From Mycobacterium sp. (lineage in GTDB: Bacteria > Actinomycetota > Actinomycetes > Mycobacteriales > Mycobacteriaceae): a stretch of DNA of 36,568 nt. This document shows, one piece after another, positions 23,693-31,364 of the stretch. A model generated the notes under the pieces. The model made no database searches and was not told the DNA's origin. It was given only the letters and a program-made list of their open reading frames with translations. The translations under genes were made by a program, and so were the position numbers. Where the stretch lies: contig JAGQTQ010000077.1 of assembly GCA_020438905.1 (NCBI GenBank), forward strand, positions 1 through 36,568, in the 5' to 3' direction. The stretch's first letter is position 1. Every line of letters starts with the position of its first letter.

Positions 23693-25235
23693 CCGGCATC
23701 AGCACCACACCCGGGGTGGCGTCGGCCAGCCGCTCGAAAGCGTCGACGAAGCCGTCGACGATCATCTCGTGGTCGGGCACGAGCTCTGCGTCGCAGGCGA
23801 TTCCGACCATGACCCGGCCGTTGTAGCTGGAGATGGTGAAACTCATCGGCTGGTCCCCGGAGACCGGCGCCCAGCCGACGATGCCCTCCACCTGGCTGCC
23901 GGCAAGGTATACCGGCGCCGGCGGGCCGGGAACGTTGGTCAGCGTGCCCAGCGTCCGGTTGGCGAACAGATCCACCGATGCCTCGTAGAGCCCGCGACTG
24001 AACCCGGCGATGGTCTCCTGAAACCGGAACGCCAGCGCCGCCTCGTGGCCGTGCTTGATCCGGTCCATCCGCCGCTTGGCCGCCGCGAGCACCTTGATCG
24101 GGTCGGGCTCATCGGTCGGCAGCTCCAACTGCACCAGCGCGAAGTCGTTGCCGAGGGTGTCCGGCAGCGACAGATCCAGCGGCTTCAGGTTCACCGGCAC
24201 CATGAAGGTCACCGAGGAGCACAACGCGTCGTGGGCCCGCAGGTAGTCGTGCAACGCCCCGGCGACGCAGGCGACCAGAACATCGTTGACGGTGCAGCGG
24301 TTGGCCCTGGCCAGGGCCTTGATGGCCGCCAGCGGCAGCGCTTCGGACCACGCCACGCTCTTCTTCTCACCGGCGGTCCCGGTCCAGACGGTCGCGTCGT
24401 TGCGGGTGCCCAGCAGGAGCTTGCGGACGGTGTCGACGTCGCCGGGCACCGCGGAGAAGACGTCCACCAGCGCCCCGCCGCCGGGAACCGCGACCCGAAC
24501 CGTCCCGGCCAGGTCCGCGGCGATGGCGCGAGAGGCGGTCAGCAGCGTGGCACCTGCCCCCACCGGGTTGCGTAGCACGAAACGGCCCAGCCGGCCCGCG
24601 CGTTCGAGCAGTTCCGGCGCGCCGTTGACCCGGCCGACCGCACCGGTCGCGGTCCGCGCGACCTCTGCCGCACCGGTCCGCACCCGTTGCGCCAGCGGCT
24701 GCCCCGGGGGGTGGGGGCGAGCCGCGGACGGGATGACCGCCGGGGCGAGGATCGGGCCGCCCTCGGGGGTCGAGTCGAACAGACTCATCGCCAGTTGAAC
24801 CATCCGGATGCCGTCGGCGATGGCGTGGTGGCTGCGCAGGATCATCGCGCTGCCCTCGCCGAAGCGTCGGATCCAAATCGACTGCCACAGCGGACGATCG
24901 CGGTCGAGCATGTCGTTGCGGTGGGCGGCGACGAGCTCCTGCAGCGCGTGCGGGTCGTCCGGATTGTGCAGCGACACCAGCGACACGTGGTTGTCGAAAT
25001 TGAAGTCCGGATCGGGCTCCCACCACCAGTCCCCGTCCTCATCCTGAACGGCCCGGCTCTTGAACACCGGGTAGCGGTCCAGCAGCCGCTCCTCGACCAC
25101 CTCGCGCAGCGCTCCGAAGTCCAGTGGCTCGGAGGTCCAGATGACCGAATCGACCACCATCAGGTTGTTGGGGCGGTCCATCTCCAGCCAGAGGGCGTCC
25201 TGCACTCCGAGTCGACGTCGCTCGCCCACCGCCAC
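23637..25235 (-). CDS. WS/DGAT wax ester synthase / diacylglycerol acyltransferase
   Basis: 532 residues of the bifunctional WS/DGAT family. The catalytic HHxxxDG is at 136-142 (HHAIADG). Further family marks are PLWQSIWIRRF before it, the VNDVLVACVAGALHDYL helix near 320, LGNDFALVQLELP, and LTNVPGPPAPVYLAGSQ. The enzyme joins acyl-CoA to diacylglycerol or fatty alcohol to store lipid, acting at the membrane face. Length is a little above the 450-480 typical of the family, because of an Ala/Pro-rich linker (about 165-200). The GTG start at 25235 is uncertain: a GGAGG motif overlaps it, and the third codon is also GTG. It converges on the TetR gene with a 56-bp overlap. Confidence 0.92.
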   Translation of the reverse strand: MAVGERRRLGVQDALWLEMDRPNNLMVVDSVIWTSEPLDFGALREVVEERLLDRYPVFKSRAVQDEDGDWWWEPDPDFNFDNHVSLVSLHNPDDPHALQELVAAHRNDMLDRDRPLWQSIWIRRFGEGSAMILRSHHAIADGIRMVQLAMSLFDSTPEGGPILAPAVIPSAARPHPPGQPLAQRVRTGAAEVARTATGAVGRVNGAPELLERAGRLGRFVLRNPVGAGATLLTASRAIAADLAGTVRVAVPGGGALVDVFSAVPGDVDTVRKLLLGTRNDATVWTGTAGEKKSVAWSEALPLAAIKALARANRCTVNDVLVACVAGALHDYLRAHDALCSSVTFMVPVNLKPLDLSLPDTLGNDFALVQLELPTDEPDPIKVLAAAKRRMDRIKHGHEAALAFRFQETIAGFSRGLYEASVDLFANRTLGTLTNVPGPPAPVYLAGSQVEGIVGWAPVSGDQPMSFTISSYNGRVMVGIACDAELVPDHEMIVDGFVDAFERLADATPGVVLMPVSWGRAGKGPRKGLGRKR

Positions 25236-25364
25236 CTCCGACCGAAAGGAATGAGAAGCCCCCAGTCTGCCTCATTCGTCCCGACCGGCGAGCCGCCGCC
25301 CCGATCTTCCACACAGCAAACGATCGGACCGGCATACTGACGACGCCGAAACCTAAGGACGGTT

Positions 25365-26450
25365 ATGTCACGAGCTTCCCTCACCCGCCTTCTCGCCGGT
25401 CTCGGCGTCGCGATCGCTCTGCTCGGCGCCGCCCCGCCAGCGAACGCCTGTAGCCGGGTCACCTGGCTGGGCCCGGACAACATGGTGATCACCGGCCGTT
25501 CGATGGATTGGCCGTACTCCTTTAACTCCCACCTCTACGCCATGCCGGCCGGATCCACCCAGGACGGCGCCGGCGGGGTGAACTCGCTGACCTGGACCCG
25601 AAAATACGGCGCGATCGAGGTGGCCGGCACCACCGACCCCCACGGGCCGATCGACGGCGTCTTCGACGGCATGAACACCGCCGGACTGGTGGCCAACCTG
25701 CTGTATCTGGGCGAGTCCGACTTCGGGCCGGCACCGTCCGACGACCGGCCGCGACTGTCCTTCGCCGCCTGGGTCGACTATGTGCTGAGCAGCTTCGCCA
25801 CCGTCAACGAGGTGGTGGACGCCTTCACCGACCCCTCGATCTACCTCGTCCCGATCAACTTCGGTCCGGGCGGGGCGGCCAAGCCGACCGTGCACCTGTC
25901 GGTCAGCGACGCATCCGGTGACTCCGCCATCATCGAGTACCTCGACGGCAAGCCCGTCATCCACCACGGCCGGCAATACCAGGTGATGACGAACAGCCCG
26001 ACCTACGACGAGCAACTGACGCTCAACGCGCAGTGGGAGAACGTCGACCGCAACAAGGACCTACCCGGTTCGATCCAGTCCGCCGACCGTTTCGTGCGCG
26101 CCTCCTACTACTTGAGCAAGCTGCCCCAGACCACCGACGAGCGCCAGGCGGTCGCCGGGGTGTTCAGCGTGATGCGCAACGTGTCGGTCCCGTGGGGCGT
26201 GGGAGACCCGAACCACCCGAACCTGTCCCCCACCTACTGGCGATCGGTGGCCGACTCGACGACCAAGGTCTATTACTTCGAGTCCGCGCTGAGCCCCAAC
26301 ATCGTCTGGGTCAATCTGAACAAGATCAATCTCGGCCCCGGTTCGGGTATCCGGGCGGTGGCCGTCGAGGACAACTACTCGATCATCGGCAATATCGACA
26401 ACGCCCTGGCGCCGGCGGCACCGATCAACTACCTGGCGGCGCCGACCTGA
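25365..26450 (+). CDS. Secreted choloylglycine hydrolase / penicillin V acylase family Ntn-hydrolase
   Basis: 361 residues. A Sec signal peptide ends APPANA, and the next residue, Cys29, is the catalytic N-terminal nucleophile, so signal peptidase cleavage would itself expose the active site. Other family residues visible are the Arg and Asp of GRSMDW (about 45-50), Asn in VMTNSPTYDEQ and Arg in DRFVRASYY. The family cleaves amide bonds in conjugated bile acids, penicillin V or acyl-homoserine lactones; which one applies cannot be told. The sequence before Cys29 is a poor lipobox, so lipidation is less likely. AAGGACG precedes the ATG. It converges with the M15 peptidase gene (4-bp gap). Confidence 0.9.
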   Translation: MSRASLTRLLAGLGVAIALLGAAPPANACSRVTWLGPDNMVITGRSMDWPYSFNSHLYAMPAGSTQDGAGGVNSLTWTRKYGAIEVAGTTDPHGPIDGVFDGMNTAGLVANLLYLGESDFGPAPSDDRPRLSFAAWVDYVLSSFATVNEVVDAFTDPSIYLVPINFGPGGAAKPTVHLSVSDASGDSAIIEYLDGKPVIHHGRQYQVMTNSPTYDEQLTLNAQWENVDRNKDLPGSIQSADRFVRASYYLSKLPQTTDERQAVAGVFSVMRNVSVPWGVGDPNHPNLSPTYWRSVADSTTKVYYFESALSPNIVWVNLNKINLGPGSGIRAVAVEDNYSIIGNIDNALAPAAPINYLAAPT

Positions 26451-26454
26451 ACGC

Positions 26455-27165
26455 TCAGCCGATTTCGAAGTGCTGGTAGTCGATCGGATTGCGCCACGCC
26501 CCGCCCCACCGCCAGCCCCGGTCGGTGAAGGCGAGCACCGCCGGATCGCCGGCATTCAACAGGGCGGGATCGGGCAGGGTGCGGTCCAGGTACCGGCCCG
26601 CGGTCGCCGGCTCCAGATTCCCAGCGCCATCGATGTAGGGGTTGAGCAGCGGATTGATGTCGATTGCCCGGCCATAGGCGTGCAGTGACCATTTGTCGCT
26701 GCCGGGCAGCGGCCGGCAGTTGAACGCCGAGGTGTTGTTGTCGCGCATCGACAACTCGTCCTCGGCGTGGCGGTAGTTCTCGACGGTCTGCATCTTCTCG
26801 ATCGGATAGCGCTGCTCGGCGAGCAGGCCGAAGATCTCGATGACGTCCTCGACAAGTTCGAGATGAACCACCAGGGCGCCGCGGCGCAGGTTCCCGTCCG
26901 AGCCCACGTGGTTCAGTTCCACCCGACGCAACAGCTCCGGCGCGACCGGACATCCGGGACGCCAGCTGGCGCCCAGGTCCGCGGCGGTCACCGTCTTGAC
27001 CACGGGACCCGGGGCCAAGAAAGGCCGCGGCGCGGCAACCGAACGCATGAACTCCGGCAATCGCCCGGGGTCGCCGGCCGGCGCCGACGGCACCGGTGCG
27101 CCGCACCCGGCGGTACAGACGGCGACCATCGCCGACACCGACCAGCCCCACATCGCCGCCCTCAT
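26455..27165 (-). CDS. M15-family D-Ala-D-Ala carboxypeptidase-like lipoprotein
   Basis: 236 residues. A short hydrophobic leader ends TAGC (Cys21), a near-lipobox, so it is probably anchored outside the membrane. The catalytic domain (about 90-236) has the M15 zinc motif SLHAYGRAIDINPLLNPY (His and Asp ligands), the DNNTSAFNCRPLPGS segment, and RGWRWGGAWRNPIDYQHFEIG with the last His ligand. M15 enzymes of this layout trim D-Ala from peptidoglycan or act as L-Ala-D-Glu peptidases. The ATG at 27165 gives a compact leader; a GTG at 27183 is an alternative. It is the last gene of a minus-strand run with the PE-PPE and MPT64 genes. Confidence 0.9.
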   Translation of the reverse strand: MRAAMWGWSVSAMVAVCTAGCGAPVPSAPAGDPGRLPEFMRSVAAPRPFLAPGPVVKTVTAADLGASWRPGCPVAPELLRRVELNHVGSDGNLRRGALVVHLELVEDVIEIFGLLAEQRYPIEKMQTVENYRHAEDELSMRDNNTSAFNCRPLPGSDKWSLHAYGRAIDINPLLNPYIDGAGNLEPATAGRYLDRTLPDPALLNAGDPAVLAFTDRGWRWGGAWRNPIDYQHFEIG

Positions 27166-27203
27166 CACAGTCGATCCCACCACACGGCGGGACCGATACC
27201 GCT

Positions 27204-28193
27204 TCAGGCCGCGGCGCGGCGATGACCTTGTCTCGACGGCGAACCGGACCGGTCGCGCCCGGGGTTGCCTCTGTCGGCATACGAGGCAGCCGACGATCCG
27301 TTGATCCCCACCCGCGCGCGAGTCCCGCCGGGCTCGGCGGGCGCACCCGCGGCGGCCGTCGGGACCGGAGGGTCGTTGCGCACGTATCCGGCGTCGACCA
27401 TCGCCTTGAGCGGCTCCTCCAAGGCGGCAACCATCGGCTCCGGAACGCCGATATCGCGCAGCGGCTGCACCAGCGGCAGACGCGGCGTCGGGATCAGGTA
27501 GACCGTCGTGGTTCCGCCCAGGCTGTTGGTGCTGGTGGTGATGTTCGCCGGGGGCACGGTCGACAGATCCAGGCCGCCGGGGATCAATTCGTAACCGCCG
27601 TGGACGTAGGCGGTGCCGAGCAGGGCGTTGGCCAGGCTCACCAGGTTCCAGGGCCGGTCCGGAAAGTCCGCCCAGCCGTCGTACTCGCCGTTGACCACCA
27701 CGGTGTCGTATGGCGTCTCAGGAGGCGCGAACGGAGTCAGATCCAGCAGCGGAACCTTGAACGGCAGCGACCGCAGGATGCCCTGCGGCCCGGTCGGGTC
27801 ACCGAGGGTGACGAACTCCAGCCTGCCTGGAGCCGGGCGCAGCTCGGCCGGCAGTGTCATCAGGGCCTGTTTGACGTAGCCCACCGCGATGGCGCCCTGG
27901 CTGAACCCCGCCGCGACGAGGTTGCCGACACCGTTCTGCACAGCGTCCAGCAGGCCGGCGGCCGCGACCGCCACCGAGGCGTCCATTCCCAGAACCGACG
28001 CCGGGTAGTCGATCCGGGTGACGGCGTCGCCGGAGAAGTAGCCGGGAAGCAGCTGCTCGGGATAGGGCGGCGGATGGAAGGTGCGAGTTCCGCTGACGGT
28101 GAAGGCGGTCGTGGCGATCGCCGGCGCGGCGAGGATGACGGCGGCCGCGACGGCCGTCGACAGAACCGCTCCCACGACCCGCCGGATCGGCAT
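27204..28193 (-). CDS. PE-PPE-domain secreted hydrolase/acyltransferase
   Basis: 329 residues: a signal peptide or membrane anchor (about 5-30) followed by the alpha/beta-hydrolase PE-PPE domain (about 45-270). The nucleophile elbow GFSQGA (Ser98), the GDP strand (LGDPTGPQG) and YDGWADFPDRPWNLVSLANALLG are typical. The PE and PPE export domains themselves are absent, so this is a stand-alone catalytic unit, like mycobacterial Chp proteins that transfer acyl groups onto trehalose. The C-terminal 60 residues are low-complexity and basic. It lies 48 bp downstream of the mpt64 homologue on the same strand. Esterase and acyltransferase roles are both possible. Confidence 0.92.
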   Translation of the reverse strand: MPIRRVVGAVLSTAVAAAVILAAPAIATTAFTVSGTRTFHPPPYPEQLLPGYFSGDAVTRIDYPASVLGMDASVAVAAAGLLDAVQNGVGNLVAAGFSQGAIAVGYVKQALMTLPAELRPAPGRLEFVTLGDPTGPQGILRSLPFKVPLLDLTPFAPPETPYDTVVVNGEYDGWADFPDRPWNLVSLANALLGTAYVHGGYELIPGGLDLSTVPPANITTSTNSLGGTTTVYLIPTPRLPLVQPLRDIGVPEPMVAALEEPLKAMVDAGYVRNDPPVPTAAAGAPAEPGGTRARVGINGSSAASYADRGNPGRDRSGSPSRQGHRRAAA

Positions 28194-28241
28194 GGTCCGA
28201 GTATCCGCCCCCGACCGGCCGATCGGGGGCGAATCGACAGC

Positions 28242-28931
28242 TCAGGCCAGCAGCGGGTCGATCACCGAGCGCGGCACCAACACCTGGGTGGCGCCGGCCG
28301 CCGCGGGCAGCAGGCCGCCCTGGCTGAAGAAGAAGATCACGCCGTCGTTGGTGATCGCGAAATTCTGGTAGTTGGCCGGATCGAGTCCAGCGGCGGGCGA
28401 GATGGCGACGGGATGACCGGTCTGCTTCTCCAAACCGGCCTGCACCGCGGGAAAGACGACGGCCAGCGGGTCGGTCTCGGGCTGCCAGAGGGTCTCGTAG
28501 GTGACCAGCTTGCGATAGGCCTGATCCCACACGAACGACTTGAACGACGTCTGCGACTGTCCGGCGCCGACGTTCTGCTCGACCCTGAGCACCACCGACA
28601 ACTGCCCGCGCGGCGGCACGAACGAGTTGTAGGTAGCCGCTGTGATGTCCAGCGTGTACGGAGCGGTGCGCGGAGCCGAGGACTTCGCCACGTTCAGGAA
28701 ATCGTCGCGGGTCTGCGAGACGAACTTGCTCACCGACTTCATGTCCGGGAAATCGCTGGGAAAGCTGATGTCGACGATGTAGCCGGGATCGGTGAGCGCG
28801 ATCTGGCACACGGATCCGGTGTCGACACCCTTGATGTCGGTGCAATAGTTCTTCGGCTTGGCCTCGGCGACGGCCGGGGCCGCTAGGACCGCGGCGGCGG
28901 CCATCACTGCGACTGCGCGTGCGAGAAACAC
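28242..28931 (-). CDS. mpt64: MPT64 homologue, secreted antigen
   Basis: 229 residues, nearly the same length as MPT64 (Rv1980c, 228). The resemblance runs through the chain: the signal peptide ending AEAKPKNYC, LKGxDTGxxCQI near the start, FKSFVWDQAYRKLVTYETLW, PETDPLAVVFPAVQ, AGLDPANYQNFAITNDGVIF, and the LVPRSVIDPLLA end. MPT64 is a major secreted antigen of the tuberculosis complex with a DUF3298/RsiV-like fold; its function in the bacterium is unresolved. Homologues also occur in environmental mycobacteria, so this does not mark a pathogen. The GTG start has TAGGTT 6 bases upstream (28938-28943), consistent with a leaderless mRNA. Confidence 0.96.
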   Translation of the reverse strand: MFLARAVAVMAAAAVLAAPAVAEAKPKNYCTDIKGVDTGSVCQIALTDPGYIVDISFPSDFPDMKSVSKFVSQTRDDFLNVAKSSAPRTAPYTLDITAATYNSFVPPRGQLSVVLRVEQNVGAGQSQTSFKSFVWDQAYRKLVTYETLWQPETDPLAVVFPAVQAGLEKQTGHPVAISPAAGLDPANYQNFAITNDGVIFFFSQGGLLPAAAGATQVLVPRSVIDPLLA

Positions 28932-28937
28932 GCCGAC

Positions 28938-28943
28938 AACCTA
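28938..28943 (-). promoter_or_regulatory. -10 box before the mpt64 homologue
   Basis: TAGGTT on the minus strand, 6 bases before the GTG start; it would give a leaderless transcript covering mpt64, the PE-PPE gene and the M15 gene. Confidence 0.45.
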
Positions 28944-29010
28944 CCGATTCCCCGGATGCGATGCGAACCGTTCCCGTACGGGTGGAAATCTCAGCTGCCG
29001 CCGGAACCGT

Positions 29011-29691
29011 TCACCCGCCCCTACCGGTCCCCTTCGACTTCGCGACGAACTCCTGCTCGGGACGCCCCGTGGTGCCGTACCGCAGACCGACCTTGACCTC
29101 GTTGCCGGTGGCCAGCCCTGCCAGGTAACGCTGGGCGGTCGCCCGCGACACCCCGATCTCGGCGGCCACCTCGGCCGCCGACATCGGGCCGTCGGCGTCC
29201 TCGAGGGCCCGAAGCACGAGTTCCTTGGTGGGCGAGGGCGCTACGACGGGTGTCTGCCGAGCCGAGACACGGGGACGCAACGCGTCCAGGGCGGCGTCGA
29301 TGTCGCCGGGCCCGAGGTTGCTTCCGGACAGGATCCGCCGGTAGCGCGAGTAGCCGGACAGTCGCGCGGCCAGTTCGGCGGGGGCGAAGGGTTTGACCAG
29401 ATAACCGAACGCTCCCGCCGCGACGGCTGCACGAATCGTCTCGGCCTCCGTAGCCGCGCTCAGCACGATCTTGTCGTAGAGCATCTCCCTGATGAGGTCG
29501 ATGCCGGAGCCGTCCGGCAGGTAGACGTCGACGAGTGCGAGGTCGACGGGGCCGGCCTCGCGAGCGGCGGCCATGGTGTTGACGGTGGCGGCCACCGTGA
29601 AGCCGGGCAGCGCCTCGACGATACCGGCGTGCATGTTGGCGACCCGGAAGTCGTCCTCGACGACCAGCACCGTCAGTTCGGTGTCGCTCAC
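29011..29691 (-). CDS. CitB/DcuR-like response regulator
   Basis: 226 residues. The receiver domain (1-120) has the acidic pair VEDD (11-14), phosphorylated Asp55 (VDVYLPDGSG) and LVKPF (about 103-107). The C-terminal domain (about 160-215) is a helix-turn-helix: GPMSAAEVAAEIGVSRATAQRYL. This is the layout of DpiA/CitB/DcuR regulators of C4-dicarboxylate or citrate use. The GTG start overlaps the stop of the histidine kinase gene by 4 bp (GTGA), so the two are translated together. The frame stays open upstream inside the kinase gene, but that part is not receiver-like. Confidence 0.93.
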   Translation of the reverse strand: MSDTELTVLVVEDDFRVANMHAGIVEALPGFTVAATVNTMAAAREAGPVDLALVDVYLPDGSGIDLIREMLYDKIVLSAATEAETIRAAVAAGAFGYLVKPFAPAELAARLSGYSRYRRILSGSNLGPGDIDAALDALRPRVSARQTPVVAPSPTKELVLRALEDADGPMSAAEVAAEIGVSRATAQRYLAGLATGNEVKVGLRYGTTGRPEQEFVAKSKGTGRGG

Positions 29692-31343
29692 TGCGCCTCC
29701 TCCGCCATCACGCCCGGCAGCCTGGCGATGAACTCCGCGCCACACAACTCCGCGCCCGGGCTTCCCGGGCTCGACAGCCGGACGTCCCCGCCCAGGGCCC
29801 GGGCGATCTGGCGGGACAAAGCCAGGCCGATCCCCCTCCCACCGGGCAGATCGGAGTCCGGTTTGGTCGATGTGCCTTCGACGAAGACCTGGTCGACGAA
29901 ATGCGCCGCCACACCGTGCCCGCTGTCGCCGACGGTGATGTGCAGGGTCGAATCCTCTTGCAGCAGTTCGACATCCACCACCTTCGTTTCGCCCTCGCCG
30001 GCCCGCACGGCGTCGATTGCGTTGTCGAGCAGGTTACCGAGCACGGTGGTGACGTCCACCGGGAAGGCGACCCAGCCCGGCGCCCAGCTGTTCTCACCGA
30101 TGCGCAGCCTCGCCCCGGCCTCTCTGGCCACCGCCGCCTTGGCGGCCAGGAACGCCTGCAGGAACGGGTCGCGGATGGTGTCGATACCCGGCAGCGCCGT
30201 GCCCAACGGCCCCGAGCCGAGCAGCTCCTGAAGGTAGCGGGTGGCCTCGTCGGTGTGCCCGCTGTGCAACAGGCCGTTGAGCAGATGCAGCCGATTGGCG
30301 AACTCGTGGCGCTGCGCGCGCAGCACGGTGGTCATCAACTTGACGGCGTCGAGTTGGCGGGTCAGCAGTTCGACGTCGGTGCGGTCCCGCACGATCAGCA
30401 CCGTCCCCAGTTCGCGCCCTTCCCTGGACACCGGCCGCGCCGAAACCACCAGAACATGCTCCCCGACGGTCGCGACCGTCGGCGCGGATTCGCAGGATCG
30501 AAGAACATCCAGCACCCGCGGAGTCAGCCCGATCTGGTCGATGGGATGGCCGATGGCGGACTCGATCTGGAGGAGCCGGCTGGCTTCGTCGTTGACGAAG
30601 GTGGTGTTGCCCTTGGTGTCGGCGGCCAGCACGCCCTCACCGATGCCGTGCAGCACCGCCTCCTGGGTGCGCACCAATTCGGTCATCTCGGGCGGCTGCA
30701 GATCCAGCGTCTGCTCCCGCCAGCGCCGCGCCGGCAGAACGCACAACACCACCCCGAGGAGCAGGGCGGGGCCACCGGTGATGGCAGCCCCACGTTGGTT
30801 GCTGCGCAGCAGCTCGTAGACCGACGACGTCGACATTCCGACGCTGACCTGCCCGACCACCCGGTCGGAATCCGGCGCCAGCACCGGAACCTTCGCCCGG
30901 ATCGAGGGCCCGAGGGTGCCGGTCTGCTGAACCACCTCTTCGGCGCCGCTCAGCGCGGACGGGTCGGTGCTGACCCGCTTGTCCAGTTCCTCGACGTTGG
31001 GATGGGACAGCCGGATACCGCGGTCATCGGTGATCACCACGAACAGGGCACCGGTACCGAGCCGAACCTGGTCCGCGACCTTCTGCAACGGACCACCCGC
31101 CAGCTCGGCGGCCGACGGCGTGCCGACGGCGTCGTAGTGGGCGACCTCGTCGCGCACCGCGGGGGCGGCGGCGAGGACTCGGGCGATGTCGAGCGAACGA
31201 TGCCCGTACTCGTCGATCAACCGGTTGTGGAGCACCACTCCGGCGAGCGCGAACGCGACCCCCAGAGTGAGGGCGACCACCGCAAGCTGCAGCAGCAGAA
31301 TCTGCGTTGCCAGCCGCACATCGATGCGGTGCTTGCTTGCCAC
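29688..31343 (-). CDS. CitA/DcuS-like sensor histidine kinase
   Basis: 551 residues. Transmembrane helix 1 (about 13-38), an extracytoplasmic sCache/PAS-like sensor (about 39-185) with the CitA/DcuS hallmark RLSHPNVEEL, helix 2 (about 187-204), a cytoplasmic PAS domain (about 222-325), then the H-box LRAQRHEFANRLHLLNGLL (His346). The HATPase has NLLDNAIDAV, GDSGHGV and GGRGIGLAL. CitA/DcuS kinases sense citrate or C4-dicarboxylates; the ligand here is inferred only from family. TAAGCT lies 6 bases before the GTG start, so the kinase-regulator pair has its own leaderless promoter although the PapA-like gene upstream is on the same strand. Confidence 0.94.
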   Translation of the reverse strand: MASKHRIDVRLATQILLLQLAVVALTLGVAFALAGVVLHNRLIDEYGHRSLDIARVLAAAPAVRDEVAHYDAVGTPSAAELAGGPLQKVADQVRLGTGALFVVITDDRGIRLSHPNVEELDKRVSTDPSALSGAEEVVQQTGTLGPSIRAKVPVLAPDSDRVVGQVSVGMSTSSVYELLRSNQRGAAITGGPALLLGVVLCVLPARRWREQTLDLQPPEMTELVRTQEAVLHGIGEGVLAADTKGNTTFVNDEASRLLQIESAIGHPIDQIGLTPRVLDVLRSCESAPTVATVGEHVLVVSARPVSREGRELGTVLIVRDRTDVELLTRQLDAVKLMTTVLRAQRHEFANRLHLLNGLLHSGHTDEATRYLQELLGSGPLGTALPGIDTIRDPFLQAFLAAKAAVAREAGARLRIGENSWAPGWVAFPVDVTTVLGNLLDNAIDAVRAGEGETKVVDVELLQEDSTLHITVGDSGHGVAAHFVDQVFVEGTSTKPDSDLPGGRGIGLALSRQIARALGGDVRLSSPGSPGAELCGAEFIARLPGVMAEEAQ

Positions 31344-31349
31344 ACCGGA

Positions 31350-31355
31350 AGCTTA
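31350..31355 (-). promoter_or_regulatory. -10 box of the two-component operon
   Basis: TAAGCT on the minus strand, 6 bases before the GTG at 31343, inside the 21-bp gap after the PapA-like gene. Confidence 0.45.
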
Positions 31356-31364
31356 GCCGCCTGA

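Noticed and set aside
27096-28886. A 596-codon plus-strand frame opposite the PE-PPE and MPT64 genes
   Set aside because: Both genes on the other strand match known families over their full length. This frame has no start signal and a low-complexity Arg/Gly composition.
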